A stretch of 64,000 nucleotides of DNA from NCBI GenBank assembly GCA_947499565.1, contig CANMOV010000003.1, forward strand, positions 310,001 through 374,000, in the 5' to 3' direction. Position numbers and translations under genes: made by a program. Every line of letters starts with the position of its first letter. Position 1 is the stretch's first letter. The notes below the pieces were generated by a model. The model was not told where the DNA came from and searched no databases. It saw only the letters and a list, made by a program, of their open reading frames with translations. The stretch is from an uncultured Croceitalea sp. Lineage in GTDB: Bacteria; Bacteroidota; Bacteroidia; Flavobacteriales; Flavobacteriaceae. Shown here one piece after another: positions 35,369-43,945 of the stretch.

Positions 35369-36346
35369 ATGAGCCAAAAAGCATCTTTTATAAACGACCT
35401 CTCTTTACCTGCTATTGCTGCACCAATGTTTTTAATTTCAGGTCCAAAATTGGTTATTGAATGTTGTAAAAATGGTATTGTAGGCACCTTTCCTGCTTTA
35501 AATCAGCGTACAAGTGAAGGTTTTGAAGAGTGGCTTATTGAGATTAAGGCAGAATTAAAAAAATTTGAAGAAGAGACAGGCAAAAAACCAGCTCCATTTG
35601 GCGTAAATTTAATTGTTCACCCAACCAATCCTAGGCTAGAAGCTGATGTGAAATTATGTATAAAACATCAGGTTCCATTGGTGATTACCTCTTTGGGTGC
35701 GGTATCTATGGTTATTGATGCGATACATAGTTATGGCGGCTTAGTCTTTCATGATGTAATTAAAAAACGCCATGCAGAAAAAGCTGCAGAAGCGGGCGTT
35801 GATGGATTAATCTTAGTTGCGGCAGGTGCTGGCGGTCATGCAGGGACTATAAACCCAATGAGTTTAGTTGCTGAGGTTAAAAAATTCTTTCATAAAACCA
35901 TTTTACTTTCCGGTTGCATTTCAACAGGTCGTGATATTGCTTCAGCCATGCAAATGGGTGCCGATTTGGCGTATATGGGAACTCGTTTTATAAATGCAGA
36001 TGAGAGCAAAGCGCCCCAAGAATATAAGGATATGATTATTGAAGCTGGCGCAAGTGATGTTACCTATACGGCTTCTATTTCTGGAGTGCATGCTAATTTC
36101 TTAGCAGCAAGCCTTAAAGCGGCGGGAATAACTGAAGAAGATTTAAAAAAGGATACTAAAATTGATTTTGGCAAAGAACTGGATACAGAAGCTAAGGCTT
36201 GGAAGACCATTTGGTCTGCGGGGCAAGGTGTGACAACTATAGAAAACACAATTCCTGTAGCAAATTTGGTGTCACAACTTAAAGATGAATTTAAAAGTGC
36301 TATCGAGGAACAATATAAGCTCCTTAGCAACTTTCCAAAGAGCTAA
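35369..36346 (+). CDS. Nitronate monooxygenase/2-nitropropane dioxygenase family flavoprotein
   Basis: About 325 residues from ATG 35369 (MSQKASFINDLSLPAIAAPM). The upstream in-frame ATG at 35300 adds 23 non-conserved residues. The TIM-barrel FMN protein has the family start APMFLISGPKLVIECCKNGIVGTFPALN, VAAGAGGHAGT near 160 and the phosphate-binding SGCISTGRDIASAMQMGADLAYMGTRF near 190-215. It oxidises nitronates such as propionate-3-nitronate in characterised members. The native substrate here is unknown. A bestrophin gene follows on the same strand after 50 bp. Confidence 0.9.
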   Translation: MSQKASFINDLSLPAIAAPMFLISGPKLVIECCKNGIVGTFPALNQRTSEGFEEWLIEIKAELKKFEEETGKKPAPFGVNLIVHPTNPRLEADVKLCIKHQVPLVITSLGAVSMVIDAIHSYGGLVFHDVIKKRHAEKAAEAGVDGLILVAAGAGGHAGTINPMSLVAEVKKFFHKTILLSGCISTGRDIASAMQMGADLAYMGTRFINADESKAPQEYKDMIIEAGASDVTYTASISGVHANFLAASLKAAGITEEDLKKDTKIDFGKELDTEAKAWKTIWSAGQGVTTIENTIPVANLVSQLKDEFKSAIEEQYKLLSNFPKS

Positions 36347-36396
36347 AGAACTCGTCTGTTCTTCGTAAATTGGGTTATAAAACCAATTAGCATACC

Positions 36397-37398
36397 ATGT
36401 ATATTAAAAGAAATATCAGCTGGGGCATCATCATGCGTTTTGCATGGAAAAACCTCCTTTTTTTCATAGCATACGCTACTTTAATTTTTTCATTCTACCA
36501 TGTTTTAGAATGGAAACACATAGACATTCCTTTTCAGCCATTATCAGTTATTGGTATCGCCGTCGCCTTTTATATAGGTTTTAAAAATAGCCAGAGTTAT
36601 GATCGTTTTTGGGAAGGGCGTAAAATATGGGGAGGTATCGTAAATTACTCTAGGACTTGGGCAAACAACGTATTAAGTTTTGTAGAAAACGACCGTACTG
36701 CCCAAGTAACTTTAATCTATAGGCATATTGCCTGGATTAACGCTTTGCGAATTCAACTACGCCAACCTAATAGTTTTTCCATAAAAGAGAATCGAGCTGT
36801 TGAACGAATGTTTGACAAACATGGGGAACGGAATCCCGTTTGTAATGGTTTCGATATTTTATTAGACCCTAAAGAGGTTGAAGATTTAGAGAACCGTAAA
36901 AATGTAGCAACTCATCTGGTTAAAAACCAAGGGCAGCACTTAAAAAAACTTCTAGAAGAAGGTAAAATCACAGAATTTGATAAACAAGTGCTTCATAATA
37001 ATCTTGAAGAAATGTATAATCTCCAAGGCAAATGTGAACGTATAAAAAACACTCCCTTTCCTAGACAGTATGCCTATTTTAGTACTGTCTTTACATGGAT
37101 TTTTGTACTGTTACTTCCTTTTGGCTTGCTAAACGTTTTTGCAACTCAACTTGAAGAATTAGAGGTAGGAAATAACTGGTGGTACATTGTTCTAATGATT
37201 TTCTTTTCGGTCCTAATTTCTTGGATTTTTACCACCATGGAGAAAATTGGAAGTAATAGTGAAGATCCTTTTGAAGGACGTATTAATGATGTCCCTATGA
37301 CCGCCCTTTGCAGAACAATAGAGATAGATTTACGAGATATGCTAGACGAGCAAAATCTACCAGAAAAAACCAAACCAATACATAATATTCTGTACTAA
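36397..37398 (+). CDS. Bestrophin-family chloride channel protein
   Basis: 333 residues. The bestrophin/UPF0187 start is present (RNISWGIIMRFAWKNLLFF), followed by the conserved FKNSQSYDRFWEGRKIWGGIVNYSR region (about 68-92), a cytoplasmic helical middle (PNSFSIKENRAVERMF) and the late membrane pair LLPFGLLNVF and IVLMIFFSVLISWIFTTMEKIG. The short neck-forming charged motif SEDPFEGRINDVPM matches the family. It probably forms a pentameric anion channel in the inner membrane. The stop overlaps the YheT start (TAATG). Confidence 0.9.
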   Translation: MYIKRNISWGIIMRFAWKNLLFFIAYATLIFSFYHVLEWKHIDIPFQPLSVIGIAVAFYIGFKNSQSYDRFWEGRKIWGGIVNYSRTWANNVLSFVENDRTAQVTLIYRHIAWINALRIQLRQPNSFSIKENRAVERMFDKHGERNPVCNGFDILLDPKEVEDLENRKNVATHLVKNQGQHLKKLLEEGKITEFDKQVLHNNLEEMYNLQGKCERIKNTPFPRQYAYFSTVFTWIFVLLLPFGLLNVFATQLEELEVGNNWWYIVLMIFFSVLISWIFTTMEKIGSNSEDPFEGRINDVPMTALCRTIEIDLRDMLDEQNLPEKTKPIHNILY

Positions 37399-38357
37399 TG
37401 CCTTTAGTACCATCTAACTACAAACCTCCTTTTCCTTTTAGAAATGGTCATTTTTCCACCATTTACTCTGGCGTGTTTAGAAAGGTCCACGGGTTGCTTC
37501 AAAAGCGAGAGCGACTAGAGCTTTCGGACGGAGATTTTTTAGATTTGGATTGGAGTGAAAGTAAATCTAGTACAAGTAAAGTGGTGATTCTAATTCACGG
37601 CTTAGAAGGCAATGCGCAACGCCATTATATTACAGGTAGCGCTAAAAAATTCAATCAAAACAATATAGATGCCTGCTCCATTAATTTAAGAGGCTGTAGT
37701 GGGGAACAAAATCGGTTGTACCACACCTATCATTCAGGAGCAACCCAAGATTTAGCGGAAGTAATCCAACATATATTAACAACAAAGTCTTATGACAAAA
37801 TTTACTTAATGGGTTATAGTCTTGGTGGTAATTTGATACTAAAATACTTGGGGGAGAACCACAAAATACCAAATGAGGTGAAAGGTGCTGTTGGTGTCTC
37901 CGTGCCATGCAGCCTAAGAAGTGCTAGTGATGAATTACTAAAATCTAAAAATGCTTTGTACTCGCAACGTTTTAAAAAACATTTGTTGGCAAAGTTGAAT
38001 GAAAAAAGACTATTATTTCCTGAAAAAATTACCGAAAGCGAGATTAAATCGATTATAAGTTTAAAAGATTTTGATGATGTATATACTAGTCGCGCCCATG
38101 GATTTAAAGATGCATATGACTACTATGAAAAATGTAGCTGCAAACAATTTTTACCAACTATAACAATTCCTAGTCTAATTTTAAATGCAAAAAACGATTC
38201 TTTTTTGGGAGAAGCGTGCTACCCATATAAAGAAGCTTTAGCAAGTCCAAATCTACATTTAGAAGTACCAGATTTTGGGGGCCACGTTGGTTTTTGGGGG
38301 AGGAAAAACATAAGCTACGCGGAAAAAAGGGGCGTCGAATTTTTAAACAACATTTGA
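37398..38357 (+). CDS. YheT-family alpha/beta hydrolase
   Basis: A 319-residue alpha/beta hydrolase (COG0429). The start YKPPFPFRNGHFSTIYSGVF is the YheT-like lead. LIHGLEGNAQRHY near 76 is the oxyanion segment, GYSLGGNLILKYLGE near 141 carries the nucleophile Ser, SLILNAKNDSFLG near 265 the Asp and GGHVGFWG near 295 the His. Substrate not known; homologues are annotated as hydrolases. It is translated directly from the bestrophin stop (TAATG). Confidence 0.9.
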   Translation: MPLVPSNYKPPFPFRNGHFSTIYSGVFRKVHGLLQKRERLELSDGDFLDLDWSESKSSTSKVVILIHGLEGNAQRHYITGSAKKFNQNNIDACSINLRGCSGEQNRLYHTYHSGATQDLAEVIQHILTTKSYDKIYLMGYSLGGNLILKYLGENHKIPNEVKGAVGVSVPCSLRSASDELLKSKNALYSQRFKKHLLAKLNEKRLLFPEKITESEIKSIISLKDFDDVYTSRAHGFKDAYDYYEKCSCKQFLPTITIPSLILNAKNDSFLGEACYPYKEALASPNLHLEVPDFGGHVGFWGRKNISYAEKRGVEFLNNI

Positions 38358-38450
38358 CTTATTGTTGCAAAAATAAATAGCTTTTGTCAGCGGGCGAAGT
38401 TTAACTTATATTAGTAGCTCCAATCTATTCAACGATTAAACAAAAGTAAG

Positions 38451-38927
38451 ATGAAGAAAGTAATCCTGTTCATTGCCTTAGGAGCTTTTATAGCAAGTTG
38501 TGGCGGAAAGAAAGAAGAAAAGAAAGACGGATTTGAGGTAAGCCGAACCAAATCTGCGGACAAAAAAGAAGAAAGTGCTGGAGTGCCCGTAGATTTAGAT
38601 AATAAAGGAGTAGGCCCTATAAAAAGTGTGGATTTTGCTTCTGATGTTGATACGGAAATGGCAGCTCGAGGTGAGGCAAAATTTAATGCTATTTGTGTGG
38701 CTTGTCATATGATAGAAGGTCGTATGATTGGTCCTGCTATGAAAGGTGTCTATGAACGTCGCAGTCCAGAATGGGTTATGAATATGATTTTAAACCCTGA
38801 TGGAATGTTAAAAGAAGATCCTATTGCAAAGGCATTACTTAAAGAATACAATAATGCAATCATGCTAAATCAAAATCTAACGGAAGATGAAGCCCGCGAT
38901 GTGGCAGAGTACCTACGTACCTTATAA
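38451..38927 (+). CDS. Small monoheme c-type cytochrome (lipoprotein)
   Basis: A 158-residue lipoprotein: lipobox IASC at about 17, then a Lys/Glu-rich tether. The mature domain has CVACH (about 81-85) and a likely Met ligand in NAIMLNQNLT near 140, with the flanking IGPAMKGVYERRSP and DVAEYLRTL of class I cytochrome c. It is probably an electron carrier at the outer or inner membrane. The sequence does not show its partner; no oxidase is adjacent. A hairpin terminator follows at 38952-38993. Confidence 0.92.
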   Translation: MKKVILFIALGAFIASCGGKKEEKKDGFEVSRTKSADKKEESAGVPVDLDNKGVGPIKSVDFASDVDTEMAARGEAKFNAICVACHMIEGRMIGPAMKGVYERRSPEWVMNMILNPDGMLKEDPIAKALLKEYNNAIMLNQNLTEDEARDVAEYLRTL

Positions 38928-38951
38928 TAAAAAGTAGTTAACTATTTTAAG

Positions 38952-38993
38952 TGCTGTTACTCCACTAAAAGGCAAGAGTAACGGCATTTTTTT
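38952..38993 (+). terminator. Intrinsic terminator after cytochrome c
   Basis: TGCTGTTACTC (38952-38962) pairs with GAGTAACGGCA (38976-38986), with one G-T wobble, over a 13-nt loop, followed by an eight-T run. It ends just 17 bp before the next gene at 39010. Confidence 0.85.
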
Positions 38994-39009
38994 TGTAAAA
39001 AATAGCTCC

Positions 39010-39738
39010 ATGAAAAAAGTATTCTTCTTTGTATTGTTTACATGCTTAGGTTATTTATTGCACTCACAATCTTTAATTGGTGCTTGGGAAACTAAAATTT
39101 TAGTGGATTCTGATCATATAAAGGCAGATGTAAAAATTGTTGTTGTATTTACTAAAAATCATCATGTAGCTTCAGCATTTGATGCTAAAACTGGAGCTTT
39201 TGTAGCAACTTTTGGAGGTTCTTGGTCTATGAATGAAAATAACCTTTCACAGACTATTGAATTTGACTCCGAAAATCCTGATAGGATTGGCACCACAAAA
39301 TCATCTGAAATTAAATTGGAAAATGGCGAATTACAAATGGAAAGTGATAACCTGTCACTAAAACGAATCGATGATGGCACTCCTGGCGCATTATCTGGTG
39401 CATGGTTAATGTCTGGTCGTAAACGTAATGGCGAGTTTCAGGCAAGAGATACAAACAGACCCAGAAAGACTATGAAAATACTATCTGGAACTCGTTTCCA
39501 GTGGATAGCTTACAATACCGAAACCAAACAGTTTATGGGAACGGGTGGAGGCACGTATACCACTATTGATGGAAAATATACGGAAAATATTGAGTTCTTT
39601 TCAAAAGATAATAGCAGGGTTGGAGCTAGTCTCGAATTTGATTTTGAAATAAAAGATGGTGACTGGCATCATTCTGGGTTTAGTAGTAAAGGAGCCCCTC
39701 TTTATGAGGTTTGGAGCAAACGAAAATCAAAAAAATAA
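39010..39738 (+). CDS. Secreted lipocalin-like duplicated protein of unknown function
   Basis: 242 residues with a signal peptide (about 1-19, ending LLHSQ). The mature part has two similar halves: LIGAWETK with later TFGGSWSMNENNLSQTIEFDSENPDRIGTT, and LSGAWLMSGR with later GGGTYTTIDGKYTENIEFFSKDNSRVG. The internal repetition suggests a double beta-barrel or lipocalin-like fold. No catalytic residues are recognised. It is first in a series of small secreted proteins on the plus strand (39010-40745). Confidence 0.8.
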   Translation: MKKVFFFVLFTCLGYLLHSQSLIGAWETKILVDSDHIKADVKIVVVFTKNHHVASAFDAKTGAFVATFGGSWSMNENNLSQTIEFDSENPDRIGTTKSSEIKLENGELQMESDNLSLKRIDDGTPGALSGAWLMSGRKRNGEFQARDTNRPRKTMKILSGTRFQWIAYNTETKQFMGTGGGTYTTIDGKYTENIEFFSKDNSRVGASLEFDFEIKDGDWHHSGFSSKGAPLYEVWSKRKSKK

Positions 39739-39793
39739 TATCAAATTCTTTCCTTTTTTGGAAAATAATATAACGTCAATCTAATTTTAAATC

Positions 39794-40147
39794 ATGAGAG
39801 TTTTATTTTTTTTATTTTTCCCAATCCTTTTAATTGCGCAGGAGTCTCCCCAAAAAAGTGAGCAATATTTTATTGCGTTGTACACAGTTGGAGAAAATTG
39901 GGATGTTGAAAAATCACCAGGAGAGCAGCTTTACTTTAAGGACCATTCCAGTTTTTTGTCTCAATTAAGAAAAGATAAGATAATTGTAACTGGAGCACGC
40001 TATAGCGATACTGGTATGTTGATTTTAAAGGCAACAGATTTTAAAACAATTGAAAGCATGTTGCAACAAGACCTTGCTATCCAAAATAAACTCTTTGAAC
40101 TTGAAATACATCCATATGCGCCTTTTTATAAAGGATGCATTGAATAA
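39794..40147 (+). CDS. Secreted YciI-like domain protein
   Basis: 117 residues with a signal peptide (about 1-16, ending LIAQ). Then YFIALYTVGENWD and HSSFLSQLRKDKIIVTGARYSDTGMLILKATD show the YciI-like ferredoxin fold. YciI domains usually act in the cytoplasm, so the export signal is unusual. The stop is eight bases before the secreted DinB-like gene. Function unknown. Confidence 0.78.
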   Translation: MRVLFFLFFPILLIAQESPQKSEQYFIALYTVGENWDVEKSPGEQLYFKDHSSFLSQLRKDKIIVTGARYSDTGMLILKATDFKTIESMLQQDLAIQNKLFELEIHPYAPFYKGCIE

Positions 40148-40154
40148 TTTAGCT

Positions 40155-40745
40155 ATGCAAAAACTTTTATTTTTTCTGATTCTTATTTTTATAAGCAACC
40201 TTCAAGCACAAGACATGAGACTTCCTTATCATCAAATACCAGAATCGCCTCAAGAATATACTACAGGAAATGTAATTGGGCGACTAATTGATGGTTTAGG
40301 GTATCGTTACTATTGGGCGACAGAAGGATTAACAACATCCGATTTGGAATATAAACCATCTGAAAATGGGCGTACAATACTAGAAACATTACAACATATT
40401 TATGGTATGTCTGAAATGATTTTAGAATCCCCAAAAGGAGAACCGAGTATTCGCCCTAAAGATTTTACAAAGTATTCATTTGAAGAATTGCGAAGAAAAA
40501 CACTGGAAAATCTTGAAGCTGCAAGCAAGCTTGTAAAGGGAAAAAATGCAGATGCAGTTTCCAATTTTAAAGTAACTTTTCAGCGTGGTGAAAAACAAAC
40601 TGATTTTCCTTATTGGAATATGATAAATGGTATGCTGTCCGACTGCATATACCATACTGGGCAATTAGTTGTCATGCGCAGAAGCAATGGGAATCCACAA
40701 AACCCAAAAGTAAATGTCTTTTTAGGAAAAACTAGAGAGGATTAA
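40155..40745 (+). CDS. Secreted DinB-like protein
   Basis: 196 residues from ATG 40155 (MQKLLFFLILIFISNLQA-Q signal peptide). The longer upstream frame from 40050 overlaps the previous gene and has no signal peptide, so it is rejected. The mature part is a DinB-like four-helix bundle: LIDGLGYRYYWATEGLT near 45 and LQHIYGMSE and CIYHTGQLVVMRR (His positions of the metal site). Most DinB proteins are cytoplasmic, and an exported one is unusual. It forms a short operon with the YciI-like gene. Confidence 0.82.
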   Translation: MQKLLFFLILIFISNLQAQDMRLPYHQIPESPQEYTTGNVIGRLIDGLGYRYYWATEGLTTSDLEYKPSENGRTILETLQHIYGMSEMILESPKGEPSIRPKDFTKYSFEELRRKTLENLEAASKLVKGKNADAVSNFKVTFQRGEKQTDFPYWNMINGMLSDCIYHTGQLVVMRRSNGNPQNPKVNVFLGKTRED

Positions 40746-40800
40746 ACCCTTGTTGTAACAATCTGTGATTTTACCCTACTCATAATTAAAGGAGTAGCTT

Positions 40801-41076
40801 ATGGGGTATGGAGGTTATGCAAATATGGTTGTAAATGCTAATAGGGCTTTACTAAAGAAAAAACGCAGTTTTAAAGAAATGAGAACGTCTTATATTGGTT
40901 ACGTAAATGATGCCGACTTAAAGTTTAAGGAGCTTACCCCTTTTGAGCAGCAAAAGATTCGGGATAAAATTATTGCTAGAGCTAAACAAGAAAGATTCTA
41001 TGATATGAAAATGTCCCTGGTCGCGTTTCTTATTTTAGTATTACTAATTTTTGGCGCTTATCTACTGCTATTTTAA
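40801..41076 (+). CDS. Small C-tail-anchored membrane protein
   Basis: 91 residues: a basic/polar N-terminus (KKKRSFKEMRTSYIGYVNDADLKF), a helical middle (LTPFEQQKIRDKIIARAKQE) and a single C-terminal membrane helix (MSLVAFLILVLLIFGAYLLLF). It is unusual in having AAAGGAG seven bases before the ATG, close to a Shine-Dalgarno sequence, which most genes here lack. I do not recognise the family. It is convergent with the SulP transporter. Confidence 0.72.
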   Translation: MGYGGYANMVVNANRALLKKKRSFKEMRTSYIGYVNDADLKFKELTPFEQQKIRDKIIARAKQERFYDMKMSLVAFLILVLLIFGAYLLLF

Positions 41077-41113
41077 GATAAAATAGCTCAAATGGGATAT
41101 TGCGTAGGAGGTT

Positions 41114-42742
41114 TTACAATTCCCAAAGATTAAATGGTCGTTCCGGCTCAGAATCGTCCAATTTTTTTACCCTATCAACCACAACTTTATACGTTGGGTC
41201 TTCCAAAACATTAACCTCTATAATTTCCTCTGCATTTTTTAATAAGCGAACGCAGTCTTTACTTAAATGTCTTAGATGAACTTTTTTGCCAGCATTAGCA
41301 TAACGTTCCGTGATTTTATTTAAAGCTTCTATACCAGACATATCTGCTACGCGGCTTTCTTGAAAATCGATAATAACCTCTTCTGGATCATTTTGGACAT
41401 CAAACTTTTCTGCAAATAAAGTTGTTGAGCCAAAGAATAATGGACCATAAATCTCATAGTGCTTTATCCCATTCTCATCTACATGCTTTCTTGCGCGAAT
41501 TCGTTTTGCATTCTCCCAAGAATATGCCAGCGCAGAAATAATTACACCTAATAAAACTGCAATAGCAAGGTTGTGCGTGATTGCCGTAATTAAGGTTACC
41601 AAAATCATTACTATTACATCAGAATTTGGCATCTTTCTAAAGGTTTTAAAACTCGCCCACTCAAAAGTACCTATGGCAACCATGAACATTAAACCTACTA
41701 AAGCAGCCATTGGCAAACGCTCTATTAAGCTACTCCCGAACATGATAAACACCAAAAGCATTACTGCAGCAGTGATTCCAGAAAGACGAGCTCTTGCTCC
41801 GGATGATGTGTTAATTAAACTCTGTCCAATCATTGCACATCCGCCCATACCAGATAAAAATCCTGAAAGGATATTTGCTGTCCCTTGAGCAACACATTCT
41901 TTATTTCCTCTACCTCTTGTTTCGGTAATCTCGTCAATGATATTTAAGGTCAATAAGCTTTCTATTAATCCAACCCCTGCTACAATCCCAGCATATGGAA
42001 GAATTATCATAAACGTCTGCAATGTAAATGGAATTTGGGGAATGGATAAGGGTGGAAAACCTCCTTTAATAGTTTCTCCTTCTCGCATGGTATCTGCAAC
42101 CGTTAAAGTATCTATCCCAAAACCAATAACTACAGCAGAAACCACGACAATGGCCAATAAAGATGAGGGTACTGCTTTAGTCAATTTAGGGAAGCCCCAT
42201 ATAATAAGCATTGTGAGAAGTGTAAGTCCTAGCATAATATACATGGAAGAACCTGAAAGTAATTCCTCTGTTCCTTTCTGATAGAAATTAGGAAATTGCG
42301 CCATAAAAATGATTATAGCCAAGCCATTAACAAAACCAAACATTACTGGATGTGGTACTAAACGAATAAATTTCCCTAAGCGAAGTACTCCAGCCAAAAT
42401 TTGCAGTCCGCCTGCGATAATAACTGTAGCAAAAACATAATTTAAAATAGTTTCTGGTTCAATTCCAGGAAACGTATTTTTCAATTCTAAAATTAATCCT
42501 ACAAAAATTACAGCCACTGCACCTGTTGCACCAGAAATCATCCCTGGTCGCCCTCCTAAAATTGAAGTTACCAATGCCAAAATAAAAGCAGCATAAAGTC
42601 CAGTAAGTGGAGAAAATCCTGGAATTAACGCAAAAGCAATTGCTTCTGGAACTAGAGCTAATGCAACTGTTAATCCAGAAAGGATTTCAGTTTTGTAATC
42701 TACTTTTTGCTTAAAATCGAAAAGGTTAAGGTACTTTTTCAT
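41114..42742 (-). CDS. SulP-family inorganic anion transporter with STAS domain
   Basis: 542 residues: a helical SLC26/SulP membrane domain (about 10-410, start DYKTEILSGLTVALALVPEAIAFALIPGFSPLTGLYAAFI, conserved GMISGATGAVAVIF) and a cytosolic STAS domain (about 440-525, VIIDFQESRVADMSGIEALNKI). Family members move sulfate, bicarbonate or other anions; marine flavobacterial members may be bicarbonate or sulfate carriers. A -7 element TATTTTTG (complement of 42762-42769) stands 20 bp upstream. It is a single gene. Confidence 0.92.
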   Translation of the reverse strand: MKKYLNLFDFKQKVDYKTEILSGLTVALALVPEAIAFALIPGFSPLTGLYAAFILALVTSILGGRPGMISGATGAVAVIFVGLILELKNTFPGIEPETILNYVFATVIIAGGLQILAGVLRLGKFIRLVPHPVMFGFVNGLAIIIFMAQFPNFYQKGTEELLSGSSMYIMLGLTLLTMLIIWGFPKLTKAVPSSLLAIVVVSAVVIGFGIDTLTVADTMREGETIKGGFPPLSIPQIPFTLQTFMIILPYAGIVAGVGLIESLLTLNIIDEITETRGRGNKECVAQGTANILSGFLSGMGGCAMIGQSLINTSSGARARLSGITAAVMLLVFIMFGSSLIERLPMAALVGLMFMVAIGTFEWASFKTFRKMPNSDVIVMILVTLITAITHNLAIAVLLGVIISALAYSWENAKRIRARKHVDENGIKHYEIYGPLFFGSTTLFAEKFDVQNDPEEVIIDFQESRVADMSGIEALNKITERYANAGKKVHLRHLSKDCVRLLKNAEEIIEVNVLEDPTYKVVVDRVKKLDDSEPERPFNLWEL

Positions 42743-42761
42743 GGGTCCTGTTTAAAGCGGG

Positions 42762-42769
42762 CAAAAATA
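42762..42769 (-). promoter_or_regulatory. Candidate SulP -7 element
   Basis: On the minus strand TATTTTTG fits TAnnTTTG, 20 bp before the ATG at 42742. No TTG was found at -33. Confidence 0.42.
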
Positions 42770-42822
42770 CCACTATTACTTAAGTAAGCCACAGAAAATC
42801 AAATTTTTAAGAATTTACTTAT

Positions 42823-43794
42823 CTACCAGCTATTTAATCCCAATAATTTCTTTCCAAGCTCACTTAATTTAGCAGTTTCATACTTTGTTTGTTCCCAATT
42901 TCTTGGATCTCCAGGAAAAGCATAGCCTTCGGGTGCAATTCTATTCTTCCAAGAATTAATGCGCCAGTTACGAAGCTCCTTATTATCCTCTTCCGCTGGC
43001 ATCATAGAAATATATTGTGCAATTCGCACTTTATCTTTTGATCTATTAGGGCGAATTCCGTGAGGTTCTGTACTATTAAAAATTAATAAGTCCCCAGCAT
43101 CCATTTTAACCTTTACAATCTTATCTTCTAGACCCTCTAAACTTGGTTGAAATCGATTTCTATCTTCAGGCTGAGTCAATTTCCAAGTATCATAATTTCT
43201 ATATAACCATGGAATGCATTGAAAGCCTCCCATATTTTCATCTGTTTGATCCGCTAAGGCTAAAACTCCTTGCACATTTTGCGGTTTGGTTTCTGGGTCA
43301 TAATCCCAGTGGATAAAACCTTCTCTTTCTTCACCAGGTCTTTGAGGAAAATTTAAATTGGCTCGATCAATAGTTACCCACAATTTTTCTGTCCCCCAAA
43401 CATCTACAAAAGCATCGTACACTTTCTGCATTTGTCTGTTATTCCATAAATGTTGATTATTATAAACTTCTACCATTCCTGTTCCCGTTAACTCCTTCAT
43501 TTGCATTTCCGCCCTTGGTGGCGTATACCAAGTCATAGAATCATTTGAGTCTTTTTCATCAAACTCCCAAAGGAAATCAGCAGTTACCTTTGCTTGCTCT
43601 TTTGATACTGCATTTTTAACTACTATGTAGCCATTATGAATCCAGAAGTCCCAATCCTCCTCAGATAGCACTCTTAAAGGTTCGTCGTTACTACGTTTAT
43701 TTAAACTTTGTTTACTAGTAGTAGCGGTAGATGGATTACCAGGAATCTCCGCATGGGCTTTATTTGCCATCTCTAATTTAACATCGGTCTTCAT
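42823..43794 (-). CDS. Phytanoyl-CoA dioxygenase family (PhyH) Fe/2-oxoglutarate oxygenase
   Basis: 323 residues from ATG 43794; a GTG two codons earlier is also possible. The double-stranded beta-helix of a non-heme Fe(II)/2OG enzyme is indicated by the HxD motif in FIHWDYDP near 178-182, the distal His in STEPHGIRPNRS near 255 and the 2OG-binding Arg soon after. Substrates of PhyH-type enzymes range from phytanoyl-CoA to ectoine or plant/algal metabolites; none can be named here. It faces an AraC-type regulator whose operator-like palindrome lies between the two starts, so regulation by that protein is likely. Confidence 0.9.
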   Translation of the reverse strand: MKTDVKLEMANKAHAEIPGNPSTATTSKQSLNKRSNDEPLRVLSEEDWDFWIHNGYIVVKNAVSKEQAKVTADFLWEFDEKDSNDSMTWYTPPRAEMQMKELTGTGMVEVYNNQHLWNNRQMQKVYDAFVDVWGTEKLWVTIDRANLNFPQRPGEEREGFIHWDYDPETKPQNVQGVLALADQTDENMGGFQCIPWLYRNYDTWKLTQPEDRNRFQPSLEGLEDKIVKVKMDAGDLLIFNSTEPHGIRPNRSKDKVRIAQYISMMPAEEDNKELRNWRINSWKNRIAPEGYAFPGDPRNWEQTKYETAKLSELGKKLLGLNSW

Positions 43795-43818
43795 AATCAC
43801 TATTTTAATTTACTGCTT

Positions 43819-43826
43819 CAAATGTA
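43819..43826 (-). promoter_or_regulatory. -7 element of the PhyH gene
   Basis: TACATTTG on the minus strand fits TAnnTTTG and lies 25 bp before the PhyH start. Confidence 0.5.
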
Positions 43827-43889
43827 GTAGAACGATAATCACACTCTAGGTCTAATATTGATATATATTTGAACTATATTAACATTTTG

Positions 43890-43906
43890 AATACTTTCAA
43901 AGTATT
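43890..43906. promoter_or_regulatory. Perfect palindrome AATACTTT-C-AAAGTATT in the AraC promoter
   Basis: Two eight-base arms with a single central base, exactly symmetric, just ahead of the AraC-type gene's -7 element (43914) and 64 bp from the PhyH -7 element. It is a good candidate operator for either divergent gene. Confidence 0.65.
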
Positions 43907-43913
43907 TATATGA

Positions 43914-43921
43914 TAATTTTG
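43914..43921 (+). promoter_or_regulatory. -7 element of the AraC-type gene
   Basis: TAATTTTG fits TAnnTTTG. A TTG at 43887-43889 is 24 bp upstream, slightly long for the -33 element. A start of transcription near 43928 excludes the upstream ATG at 43910 and supports GTG 43946 as the start codon. Confidence 0.55.
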
Positions 43922-43945
43922 TATTTTTTCAATGAAAAAATAATT

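Noticed and set aside
40050-40154. Longer N-terminus of the secreted DinB-like protein
   Set aside because: It overlaps the YciI-like gene for about 98 bases and would hide a clear signal peptide. ATG 40155 is the better start.
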